A stretch of 17,349 bases of DNA from an uncultured Subdoligranulum sp. (GTDB taxonomy: Bacteria; Bacillota_A; Clostridia; Oscillospirales; Ruminococcaceae): positions 1 to 17,349 of the forward strand of contig NZ_CALADU010000304.1 of NCBI RefSeq assembly GCF_937890665.1. The letters are read 5' to 3'. Shown here in pieces: positions 10,617-16,549 of this stretch. The position numbers were made by a program, and so were the translations under genes. The notes beneath the pieces are model-generated. The model did not search any database. It had not been told where the DNA came from and saw only the letters and a list, made by a program, of their open reading frames with translations. Numbering within the stretch: the first letter of the stretch is position 1; each line of letters begins with the position of its first letter.

Positions 10617-10630
10617 TTTTCCGCGGAAAA
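10617..10630. promoter_or_regulatory. Candidate operator for the RpiR regulator
   Basis: TTTTCCGCGGAAAA is a perfect 14-bp palindrome 4 bp upstream of the -35 box of the PTS operon. RpiR proteins bind dyads of this kind as dimers. A second dyad, AAACAG-T-CTGTTT at 10668-10680, lies at the end of the regulator gene and may be another site or a weak terminator. Assignment is by position only. Confidence 0.5.
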
Positions 10631-10681
10631 AAACGATTCCCGTCGATTGGCATTTGTTACGCAGAAAAAACAGTCTGTTTC

Positions 10682-11449
10682 TTACAAACCCTCCTCCATG
10701 CCCTCGGGGGCAATGCCCGCCTCGTTCAGATAGCGGTAGACTTTTTTGGCCAATTTTTCGATGATGCACATTGCCGGGATCTGACTGGTCACGTCGTACA
10801 CCTTCAGCCGGCGGTAGGTGATATAGTAGGCAATGTTATAATCCGACAGCCGGGCAACGGTGCAGTTTTCACTGTTGGTGATGCTGATGACCGTACACCC
10901 CCGCTCCTTAAAGCGCTGCAGATGGCTGATGGTGTCCCGGGATTCCCCCGACACCGAAAAGACAATGGCCAAGGCGTTGTTGAGCATCCGGCTCTCGGTG
11001 GGATAGTGGGGTTCGTCGATGTACAGGCAGAATTTGCCGATGCTGGAAAAATACCGTGCGCCGTACTTGGCCACGATGCCGGACATTCCGCTGCCCACAA
11101 AAAAGATGTTGTTGCTGTGGACGATGAGCTCCACCAGCGATTCCAACCGCTCGTCGAAATCATCATTGACCGTCTTTTTCAAAAAATCGATGATCTCCAG
11201 CACATCGTCGGGCAGTTGGGGCTGTTCCTTCTGGCGGCGGCTGTATTCCCGCATCTTCAGCTTAAATTCCGCATAGCCGTTGCAGCCCACCTTGCTGCAA
11301 AAACGCAGCACCGTGGAGGTGGACACGTGGGCTTCCTCAGCCAGTTCCCGGATCCGCATATAGGGCACCCGGTTCTGGTTGTGCATGACAAATTCATAGA
11401 CTTCCCGCTCCAGTTCGTTCAGCGACTGGATCTGTTCGGCAGTAAACAT
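10682..11449 (-). CDS. MurR/RpiR family transcriptional regulator (HTH + SIS domain)
   Basis: The 255-residue protein has an N-terminal RpiR helix-turn-helix (about 1-77, with RIRELAEEAHVSTSTVLRFCSKVGCNGYAEFK). The C-terminal SIS sugar-phosphate-binding domain follows (about 100-235), with FFVGSGMSGIVAKYGARYFSSIG and VFSVSGESRDTISHLQ. SIS domains sense phosphosugars, so the intracellular product of the downstream PTS is the likely effector. Start ATG 11449 is preceded by AGGAGG with 5-nt spacing. The longer frame up to 11635 crosses the promoter and the divergent gene start and is rejected. It lies 175 bp upstream of the PTS gene on the same strand but has its own promoter. Whether it activates or represses is unknown. 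Confidence 0.92.
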   Translation of the reverse strand: MFTAEQIQSLNELEREVYEFVMHNQNRVPYMRIRELAEEAHVSTSTVLRFCSKVGCNGYAEFKLKMREYSRRQKEQPQLPDDVLEIIDFLKKTVNDDFDERLESLVELIVHSNNIFFVGSGMSGIVAKYGARYFSSIGKFCLYIDEPHYPTESRMLNNALAIVFSVSGESRDTISHLQRFKERGCTVISITNSENCTVARLSDYNIAYYITYRRLKVYDVTSQIPAMCIIEKLAKKVYRYLNEAGIAPEGMEEGL

Positions 11450-11510
11450 GGCATCCTCCTGCCCGCCGCCGGGTCTTGGACCGGGCAGCGGCCTGTTTCT
11501 ATCTGGGTTT

Positions 11511-11539
11511 ATCGTACCACAGACCCTTTTTTCCGGCAA
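11511..11539 (-). promoter_or_regulatory. Sigma-A promoter for the RpiR gene
   Basis: On the minus strand the -35 TTGCCG (11534-11539) and extended -10 TGG-TACGAT (hexamer 11511-11516) have 17-bp spacing. The GntR promoter diverges only 13 bp away. Confidence 0.6.
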
Positions 11540-11552
11540 GAGGGGCACCGCA

Positions 11553-11581
11553 TTGCTTTCTGGCCCCGGGTATGGTATAAC
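11553..11581 (+). promoter_or_regulatory. Sigma-A promoter for the GntR gene
   Basis: The -10 TATAAC (11576-11581) is extended by TGG and lies 17 bp from a weak -35 TTGCTT (11553-11558). The start codon is 33 bp downstream. Confidence 0.6.
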
Positions 11582-11614
11582 TGAACCAAAGCATCGACAA
11601 CCAAGGAGCGGCAG

Positions 11615-12346
11615 ATGGAACAGGCAAACACACAACGGAAACGGCGGGGCGCCCAGTTGGAAGACGACCTGCTGGCCTACATTTTAGGGACGCCCATTCC
11701 CATTGGGGAAAAACTGCCCAACGAGTTTACGCTGGCCCAGATGTTTCAGGTGGGCCGCAGCACCCTGCGGGAGGCCTTGAAAGGTCTGGTGACCAAGGGC
11801 ATTCTGGAAGTGCGGCAGGGCGACGGCACCTATGTAAAAAGTCACTGCACCGTAACGGAAGACCCTCTGGGCTTGTCCCGGCTGGACGACAAATACAAGC
11901 TGGCGCTGGAACTGATGGACGTGCGCCTCATTCTGGAACCGGAGATCGCCGCCGCAGCCGCCGCCCACGCCACCCCCGAAACCCAAGCAGAACTGCGGGC
12001 CCTCTGCGACAAGGTGGAAACCCTCTGCCAATCGGGGCAGGACCATATCCCGCAGGACATCGCCTTTCACACCTGCATCGCCCGGTGCAGCCAAAACCGG
12101 GTCATGGAGATGCTGGTGCCCATCATCAACACGGCAGTGACCACCTTTGCCAGCCTGACCCACCGCACCCTGCGGCAGGAGACCATCCAGACCCACCGTG
12201 CCATCACCGACGCCATTCTGGCCGGGGATACCGTGGGGGCGCGCTGCGCCATGGTCATGCACCTGACCTACAACCGGCAGGCCCTGATGGAATTGTGGCA
12301 GGAGCAGCGCCCCCCGCAGCCGGACGGGGCCGATGCGCTCAAGTAA
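11615..12346 (+). CDS. GntR family transcriptional regulator, FadR/FCD subfamily
   Basis: The 243-residue protein has an N-terminal winged helix (about 12-72) containing LPNEFTLAQMFQVGRSTLREALKGLVTKGILEVRQGDGTYV, the typical GntR pattern. An all-helical FCD effector domain follows (about 85-225), with RLILEPEIAAAAA, IAFHTCIARCSQNRVM and THRAITDAILAGD; the Asp and three His of this pattern usually bind a metal and a carboxylate ligand. FCD regulators commonly respond to sugar acids or other organic acids, which suits the downstream dehydratase. ATG 11615 has AAGGAG with 6-nt spacing. A UUCG terminator separates it from the dehydratase, which has its own promoter and a candidate operator. The true target is inferred from proximity. 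Confidence 0.93.
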   Translation: MEQANTQRKRRGAQLEDDLLAYILGTPIPIGEKLPNEFTLAQMFQVGRSTLREALKGLVTKGILEVRQGDGTYVKSHCTVTEDPLGLSRLDDKYKLALELMDVRLILEPEIAAAAAAHATPETQAELRALCDKVETLCQSGQDHIPQDIAFHTCIARCSQNRVMEMLVPIINTAVTTFASLTHRTLRQETIQTHRAITDAILAGDTVGARCAMVMHLTYNRQALMELWQEQRPPQPDGADALK

Positions 12347-12373
12347 GAAGCGCAAGGTTTTTCAAGCGTCTAG

Positions 12374-12398
12374 GACGGGCTTCGGCCCGTCTTTTTTT
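12374..12398 (+). terminator. Intrinsic terminator after the GntR gene
   Basis: GACGGGC and GCCCGTC enclose a TTCG tetraloop, followed by seven T. It ends the regulator transcript before the dehydratase promoter. Confidence 0.92.
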
Positions 12399-12437
12399 GG
12401 TACTGCTATTCTTGGGCAGAAAAACATCTGATGTATA

Positions 12438-12467
12438 TTGCATTTTACGCCGTAATCTGCTAGATTA
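12438..12467 (+). promoter_or_regulatory. Dehydratase promoter with overlapping dyad
   Basis: The -35 TTGCAT (12438-12443) and extended -10 TGC-TAGATT (hexamer 12461-12466) have 17-bp spacing. The perfect inverted repeat TAATCT-GCT-AGATTA (12453-12467) covers the -10 box, the position of a repressor operator; the neighbouring GntR protein is the obvious candidate. Confidence 0.5.
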
Positions 12468-12472
12468 TACGC

Positions 12473-12573
12473 AAGAAGGTATGATGTATTCCTCTCAACG
12501 AGAGGTCAGGGGCGTTGGTACGTCCCTGCATCATGCGCAGCAACCTATTGTAACGGAAAGTGGGGAACCTTGT
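12473..12573 (+). ncRNA. Structured 5' leader of the dehydratase gene (class unknown)
   Basis: Within about 100 nt there are two perfect or near-perfect hairpins: CCTCTC-AAC-GAGAGG (12491-12505), and a 9-bp stem with one G-U pair and a TGGT loop (12507-12528). TTCCTC (12489-12494) can instead pair with GGGGAA (12562-12567), which overlaps the only ribosome-site-like bases before ATG 12574. That would exclude the first hairpin, as in a translational switch. No known riboswitch consensus is recognised. Confidence 0.4.
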
Positions 12574-14328
12574 ATGGAACTGATCAGTCAAAAGATGCGC
12601 AAACTGGCGCCCGAGTTGGATCCGCTGCGGATCGGCACCGGCTGGAAGCCGGAGGATCTGGCCAAGCCGCAGGTCATTATTGAAAGCACCGCCGGCGACA
12701 GCCACCCGGGCAGCGGCCACCTGCAGACGCTGGTGGAGGAAGTCCGCAAAGGCGTAGCCGAAGCAGGCGGCCACGGCGCCCGGTATTACTGCACCGACAT
12801 CTGCGACGGCGAAAGCCAAGGCACCGACGGCATCAATTACAGCTTGGCCAGCCGGGAGATCATCGCCAATATGATCGAGATCCATGCCAACGCCACCCCC
12901 TTTGATGCCGGTGTCTATCTGGCCAGTTGCGACAAGGGCATGCCCGCCAACCTGATGGGGCTGATGCGGGTGGACATCCCCGCGGTGGTGGTGCCGGGCG
13001 GCACGATGAACGCCGGCCCCGAGATGCTGACGCTGGAGCAGTTGGGTATGTACAGCGCCAAGTTTGAGCGGGGCGAGATCGATCAGGCCAAGCTGGACTG
13101 GGCCAAGCAGAATGCCTGCCCCAGCTGCGGCGCCTGCAGCTTCATCGGCACGGCTTCCACCATGCAGATCATGGCCGAAGCACTGGGTCTGGCCCTGCCG
13201 GGCAGCGCCCTGATGCCCGCCACCAGCCCCGACCTGCTGGCCTATGCCCGGGAAGCCGGCCGCCGCGCGGTGGAGATGGCCGGTCACGACGAGATGCGCC
13301 CCAGCCGTCTGGTCACGCTGGAGAGCTTCGAGAACGCCATTCTGGTCCACGCCGCCATTTCGGGTTCCACCAACTGCCTGCTGCACCTGCCCGCCATCGC
13401 CCACGAGCTGGGCATCGAGATCACCGGTGACACCTTTGACCGGCTGCACCGCGGCGCCCACTACCTGCTGGATGTGCGCCCCGCCGGCCGCTGGCCCGCC
13501 GAGTGCTTCTACTATGCCGGCGGCGTACCGGCCATCATGGAGGAGATCAAGGACCACCTCCATCTGGACGTGATGACCGTCACCGGCAAGACCTTGGGCG
13601 AGAACCTCGAAGAGCTGAAGCGCAACGGCTTCTACGAGCGCTGCGAGGGCTGGCTGGCCCAGTTCAACGAGCGGTACGGCTGCCACATCACCCGGCAGGA
13701 CATCATCCGCCCCTACGAGGAAGCGCTGGGCGTGGATGGTTCCATCGCGGTGCTCAAGGGCAATCTGGCCCCCGAAGGCGCGGTCATCAAGCACACCGCC
13801 TGCCCCAAAGAGATGTACAAGGCCGTGCTGCGGGCCCGTCCCTTTGACAGCGAGGAGGAATGTCTGGCCGCCGTACTGCACCACGAAGTACAGAAGGGCG
13901 ACGCCGTCTTTATCCGCTACGAAGGCCCCAAGGGCAGCGGCATGCCCGAGATGTTCTACACCTCGGAGGCCATCTCCTCCGACAAGGAGCTGGGCCGCAG
14001 CATCGCGCTGATCACCGACGGACGGTTCTCCGGCGCGTCCACCGGTCCCGTTATCGGCCATTGCAGCCCCGAGGCTGTGGACGGCGGTCCCATCGCGCTG
14101 GTGGAGCAGGACGACCTCATCGAGATCGACGTCTTTGCCCGCAAGCTGAACATCGTGGGGGTCAAGGGCGAGCGCCGCACCCCCGAGGAGATCGACGCCA
14201 TTCTGGCCCAGCGCCGCGCCCAGTGGCAGCCCAAGCCCCGCAAATACACTCAGGGCGTGATGCGGCTCTTCAGCAAATTGGCCGCCAGCCCCATGAAGGG
14301 CGCCTATCTGGACTACGACGCCGATTAA
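12574..14328 (+). CDS. IlvD/Edd family dehydratase, resembling the YjhG/YagF sugar-acid branch
   Basis: The 584-residue Fe-S dehydratase carries the family cysteines in TDICDGESQG, ASCDKGMPAN and CPSCGACSFIGTAST; the Lys of CDKG is the carbamylated metal ligand in relatives. It would be annotated by default as dihydroxy-acid dehydratase (ilvD). However, the motifs GTGWKPEDL, SCDKGMPANLM, VVVPGGTM, HLPAIAHELG, YAGGVPAIM and DVMTVTGKTLGENLEEL match YjhG/YagF-type D-xylonate dehydratases as I recall them better than canonical IlvD. Combined with the FCD-type GntR gene upstream and no ilv or leu genes nearby, a sugar-acid substrate (2-keto-3-deoxy acid product) is the better inference. Start ATG 12574 gives the conserved N terminus, with a weak GTGGGG site. 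An upstream in-frame ATG at 12484 with AAGAAGG would add 30 atypical residues. The aldolase for the next step is not present. Confidence 0.85.
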   Translation: MELISQKMRKLAPELDPLRIGTGWKPEDLAKPQVIIESTAGDSHPGSGHLQTLVEEVRKGVAEAGGHGARYYCTDICDGESQGTDGINYSLASREIIANMIEIHANATPFDAGVYLASCDKGMPANLMGLMRVDIPAVVVPGGTMNAGPEMLTLEQLGMYSAKFERGEIDQAKLDWAKQNACPSCGACSFIGTASTMQIMAEALGLALPGSALMPATSPDLLAYAREAGRRAVEMAGHDEMRPSRLVTLESFENAILVHAAISGSTNCLLHLPAIAHELGIEITGDTFDRLHRGAHYLLDVRPAGRWPAECFYYAGGVPAIMEEIKDHLHLDVMTVTGKTLGENLEELKRNGFYERCEGWLAQFNERYGCHITRQDIIRPYEEALGVDGSIAVLKGNLAPEGAVIKHTACPKEMYKAVLRARPFDSEEECLAAVLHHEVQKGDAVFIRYEGPKGSGMPEMFYTSEAISSDKELGRSIALITDGRFSGASTGPVIGHCSPEAVDGGPIALVEQDDLIEIDVFARKLNIVGVKGERRTPEEIDAILAQRRAQWQPKPRKYTQGVMRLFSKLAASPMKGAYLDYDAD

Positions 14329-14362
14329 GGGGTTCCCCATCCATTCACAAGATAAGCAACAG

Positions 14363-14394
14363 AAAAGTACCGCCCCGTGGGGCGGTACTTTTTT
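14363..14394. terminator. Bidirectional terminator between the dehydratase and HTH genes
   Basis: AAAAGTACCGCCCC pairs perfectly with GGGGCGGTACTTTT around a GT apex, followed by TT. A on the left provides a short U tract for the convergent minus-strand gene. Confidence 0.9.
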
Positions 14395-14417
14395 GCATTT
14401 TCCCCGCTGGCAAAGGG

Positions 14418-14768
14418 TTACCGGGTGCTCCGCAGCAGTTCCTCCGGCGGGACATCCAGCAGCTTGGCCAATGCGATCAGGTTGGTGGTGCTGGGGTCGG
14501 CACGGCCGCTCTCCCACTTGGAAACCGCCTGCCGGCTGACCCCCAGCGCTTCGGCCACAAACTCCTGCGTCATACCGCATTGGACCCGGCGCTGCCGGAT
14601 GGTTTCCCCCAAGGTTTTGGCCTGTTGGGCTTGTTCCGCCCGGCGCGGCTCCGACGCCAGATATTTGCGCAGCGCCCGGATGATCAGGTAGACAAGATAC
14701 CCCAGCACCGTCGCCAGCAAAGTCAACATTCCCAGATTCAAAATGGTCACCCATACCGCCATCTTCAT
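14418..14768 (-). CDS. Membrane-anchored XRE-type HTH protein
   Basis: The 116-residue protein starts with one hydrophobic helix (about 5-31, VWVTILNLGMLTLLATVLGYLVYLII). A positively charged RALRKYLASEPRR segment and a short linker follow, then a C-terminal XRE/Cro helix-turn-helix (about 52-112, TIRQRRVQCGMTQEFVAEALGVSRQAVSKWESGRADPS). The charge pattern puts the HTH domain in the cytoplasm. The usual layout of such proteins is HTH first and membrane helices after, so this order is less common. ATG 14768 has AAAGGGGG upstream; the frame continuing to 15116 crosses the promoter and the riboswitch and is not used. A -10 box TATAAT and a 12-bp inverted repeat precede the gene, pointing to autoregulation. 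Targets and signal are unknown. The adjacent B12 unit is divergent. Confidence 0.85.
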   Translation of the reverse strand: MKMAVWVTILNLGMLTLLATVLGYLVYLIIRALRKYLASEPRRAEQAQQAKTLGETIRQRRVQCGMTQEFVAEALGVSRQAVSKWESGRADPSTTNLIALAKLLDVPPEELLRSTR

Positions 14769-14792
14769 GGCAAAGCCCCCTTTCCGGCTCTC

Positions 14793-14842
14793 ATTATAGC
14801 CCAAACTTGCCGGTTGCGCCAGCAACCAACGCGCAACCGGCA
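14793..14842 (-). promoter_or_regulatory. HTH-gene promoter with long inverted repeat
   Basis: A perfect TATAAT lies at 14793-14798 (minus strand) without a good -35. Just upstream, TGCCGGTTGCGC (14808-14819) and GCGCAACCGGCA (14831-14842) form a perfect 12-bp inverted repeat with an 11-bp spacer. The spacer itself holds another GCAACC. It covers the region where the -35 and regulator contacts would be. Confidence 0.6.
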
Positions 14843-14880
14843 GGGTTTCGGCATCTTTTTTCGCCGTTGGGCGGGGCGGT

Positions 14881-14909
14881 TTGCAAAACGGCGCCGCTTG
14901 CCGTATAAT
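14881..14909 (+). promoter_or_regulatory. Sigma-A promoter of the B12 uptake unit
   Basis: TTGCAA (14881-14886) and TATAAT (14904-14909) have 17-bp spacing. The predicted transcript begins around 14916, at the very start of the riboswitch. Confidence 0.8.
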
Positions 14910-14910
14910 A

Positions 14911-15025
14911 ATACCCACCTGAAAAGGAAGCAGGTGGGAATCCTGCGCGAGCCCGTCGCCGTATACCGCGTCGGGGGTCTTTCTGTCCGGCGCCGCAAGC
15001 CGGAGACACGCCATTGAGAGCCGTT
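14911..15025 (+). ncRNA. Probable cobalamin riboswitch
   Basis: The order of conserved blocks matches the B12 aptamer. AAAAGGAA (14922-14929) is followed by GCAGGTGGGAATCCTGC, a P3 stem with the GGTG-AAT-CC pattern (14930-14946). Then come GAGCCCGTCGCCGTA, matching the GCCCGC-ACTGTA block (14949-14963), and AAGCCGGAGACACGCC, matching the AAG-C-GGA-AC-GCC block (14997-15012). The peripheral arms of long cobalamin riboswitches appear to be absent, so this is a compact form. The downstream genes, a transcobalamin-like lipoprotein and an ECF S component, fit B12 control. The call is from consensus by eye; no covariance score was computed. Confidence 0.78.
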
Positions 15026-15041
15026 CTTGAGAAGGTGAAAG

Positions 15042-15068
15042 ATCCTGCGGGCAGCCGGAATATTTTTC
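15042..15068 (+). terminator. Possible riboswitch-controlled terminator
   Basis: TCC-T-GC, a GGGCA loop and GC-C-GGA (15043-15059) form a short stem with one mismatch, followed by ATATTTTTC. It lies between the aptamer and the lipoprotein start, where an expression-platform terminator is expected. The stem is weak, and translational control is an alternative. Confidence 0.35.
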
Positions 15069-15145
15069 AGGTTTTTCTTCCCGTTCCGCTGCGAGCACCG
15101 GCCGGACCGGGTACACATCCCATGGAAAAATAAGGAGAGAACACC

Positions 15146-15652
15146 ATGCAGAAACACACTTGCAGAAAATCCGTGTCGCTTCTGGTATGCTGCGCGCTGT
15201 TTGCGGCCACCGCGCTTTTCACCACCGGATGCAGCACCAACACCGAAACCGCCGATTCCTCCGCCAGTGTAGCCGCTACCAGCGAGGCGTCCAGCACCGC
15301 TGCCAGCGAAGCCGCACCGGCCACCCCCGACACCGCCGCCACCGAAGTTCAGGTGCTGGGGGAAGGAGCCACCGTCTTTTCCTTTGCGGTGGTGGACGCC
15401 GACGGCAACCAGACCGATTTTGAGATCCATACCGATGCCACCACGGTGGGCGACGCCCTGTCCGAACTGGGCCTGATCGAGGGCGAGGACAGCGAGTACG
15501 GCCTGTACGTCAAGACCGTCAACGGCATCACCGTGGACTACGACACCGACGGCAAGTACTGGGCTTTCTATGTGGACGACGCCTACGCCCAGACCGGCGT
15601 GGACACCACCGAGATCACCGACGGTGCCAGCTACGCTTTCCGCGTCGAGTAA
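15146..15652 (+). CDS. DUF4430 (transcobalamin-like) lipoprotein, probable B12-binding surface protein
   Basis: The 168-residue protein has a signal peptide (Lys/Arg start, hydrophobic stretch SLLVCCALFAATALF) ending in TTGC, with Cys29 the likely lipidated residue. A Ser/Ala/Thr-rich, flexible spacer follows (30-70). The C-terminal DUF4430 domain (about 75-168) contains TTVGDALSELGLI, YGLYVKTVNGITVDY, KYWAFYVDDAYAQTGVD and DGASYAFRV. DUF4430 resembles the C-terminal domain of human transcobalamin and intrinsic factor. The riboswitch upstream and S component downstream suggest that it captures cobalamin at the cell surface and hands it to the transporter. ATG 15146 has AAGGAG at 15132-15137 with 8-nt spacing. 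B12 binding itself is inferred; some DUF4430 proteins may act in other ways. Confidence 0.88.
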   Translation: MQKHTCRKSVSLLVCCALFAATALFTTGCSTNTETADSSASVAATSEASSTAASEAAPATPDTAATEVQVLGEGATVFSFAVVDADGNQTDFEIHTDATTVGDALSELGLIEGEDSEYGLYVKTVNGITVDYDTDGKYWAFYVDDAYAQTGVDTTEITDGASYAFRVE

Positions 15653-15653
15653 G

Positions 15654-16172
15654 TTGAAACTTTCCGTCAAGGAGATCGCCGTCTTCGGCATGCTGGGGGG
15701 CCTGATGTATGCCTCCAAGGCGCTGATGGAGGTGCTGCCCAACGTGCATCTGCTGGGGGTATTCGTGGTGGCACTGACGGTGGTCTACCGCAAAAAGGCC
15801 CTCTATCCCATCTACACCTACGTGCTGCTCAACGGCCTGCTGGCAGGGTTCGCGCTGTGGTGGCTGCCCTACCTCTACCTATGGACCGTGTTGTGGGCAT
15901 GGGTCATGCTGCTGCCCCGGCAGCTTCCGGCCAAGCTCCGCCCGCTGGTCTACATGACGGTCTGTGCGGCCCACGGTTTTTTGTTCGGCACCCTTTACGC
16001 CCCGGCGCAGGCACTGCTCTTTGGGCTGGACTGGCAGGGCATGGTGGCGTGGATCGTCGCCGGTCTGCCGTGGGATTTTGTCCACGGGGTGAGCAACTTC
16101 TGCTGCGGGGTGCTGATCTGCCCCCTTATTGCCCTGCTGCAAAATGCCGAGCGCCTTACCCGCCCCCGGTGA
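15654..16172 (+). CDS. ECF transporter S component, probable cobalamin-specific
   Basis: The 172-residue membrane protein begins MKLSVKEIAVFGMLGGLMYASKALMEVLPNVHLLGVF and has about six hydrophobic segments. Later motifs include YRKKALYPIYTYVLLNGLLAG, WWLPYLYLW, HGFLFGTLYAPAQ and GLPWDFVHGVSNFCCGVLI. This is the look of a group II S component, the membrane-embedded vitamin binder of an ECF transporter. The start is TTG 15654, one base after the lipoprotein stop (TAAGTTG); there is little ribosome site, so reinitiation is likely. Other starts are worse: an ATG at 15690 would delete part of TM1. No ATPase or EcfT gene is present, so it must share a module encoded elsewhere. Substrate is inferred from the riboswitch and lipoprotein; it would act like CbrT but need not be orthologous. 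Confidence 0.82.
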   Translation: MKLSVKEIAVFGMLGGLMYASKALMEVLPNVHLLGVFVVALTVVYRKKALYPIYTYVLLNGLLAGFALWWLPYLYLWTVLWAWVMLLPRQLPAKLRPLVYMTVCAAHGFLFGTLYAPAQALLFGLDWQGMVAWIVAGLPWDFVHGVSNFCCGVLICPLIALLQNAERLTRPR

Positions 16173-16190
16173 ATCATGTTTCTATCGCCT

Positions 16191-16216
16191 ACCGCCGCCT
16201 TCGGGCGGCGGTTTTG
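16191..16216 (+). terminator. Intrinsic terminator of the B12 unit
   Basis: ACCGCCGCC and GGCGGCGGT enclose a TTCG tetraloop, followed by a run of T. It ends just before the next promoter. Confidence 0.9.
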
Positions 16217-16218
16217 TC

Positions 16219-16248
16219 TTGACAGAAAGCACCATTTTGTCATACAAT
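16219..16248 (+). promoter_or_regulatory. Sigma-A promoter of the YczE-like gene
   Basis: A perfect TTGACA (16219-16224) and TACAAT (16243-16248) have 18-bp spacing. The transcript would begin near 16255, about 295 nt before the start codon. Confidence 0.8.
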
Positions 16249-16254
16249 AAGCAT

Positions 16255-16549
16255 TGTTATTAACAGAATGCTTAGTATTTGGCATATCGGGCGCAGCCTT
16301 GGGGTGGCTTTCGGGGGAATGACTACCGACGCCCCATACAAACGATCCTACGGATTCCTGCGGAGGGAAGCCTGCCACGGTGGGCTTCCCTCTCTTGCGC
16401 GCAAAGGCCGCTGGACGAAGCACGGCAGTGATGTTGTTCTTCTCTCCGGCGGTCTTTCCCTCTGCCTTTTTTCGGGGCACAGCGGGCGCAGGGCAGCACC
16501 GCACAAGCTGCCGCAAACCGGTATGCCCCACGGGAAAGGAACGGTACGA
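16255..16549 (+). ncRNA. Long structured leader before the YczE-like gene (class unknown)
   Basis: The 295-nt leader holds no convincing gene. GGGCG (16289-16293) can pair with a downstream CGCCC, closing a three-way junction with AGCC/GGCT and TCGG/CCGA hairpins. A separate 10-bp stem of GAGGGAAGCC with GGCTTCCCTC has a 10-nt loop (about 16362-16391), and GGCAGC/GCTGCC forms another near 16493-16513. The frame stays open upstream to 16268, but its codons look non-native. It could be a riboswitch-like leader or a dispersed repeat; I recognise no known class. Confidence 0.4.

Noticed and set aside
12473..12573. T-box, ppGpp/ykkC or SAM riboswitch identity for the dehydratase leader
   Set aside because: GCAACC and TTGTAACGGAAAG recall pieces of SAM-class RNAs, but the other conserved parts are missing. 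No T-box GGTGG-ACCGCG element or ykkC core is present.
12481..12573. Amino acid leader peptide controlling an ilv-type gene
   Set aside because: The frame from ATG 12481 has no run of Leu, Ile or Val codons and reads straight into the dehydratase with no stop.
12460..14754. 764-residue minus-strand reading frame
   Set aside because: It lies opposite the dehydratase and has a Gly/His/Val-rich composition typical of the complement of a GC-rich gene.
16268..16549. 94-residue N-terminal extension of the YczE-like protein
   Set aside because: The stretch is rich in Arg, Gly and His without family-like sequence, has no ribosome site at 16268, and a good site precedes ATG 16550.
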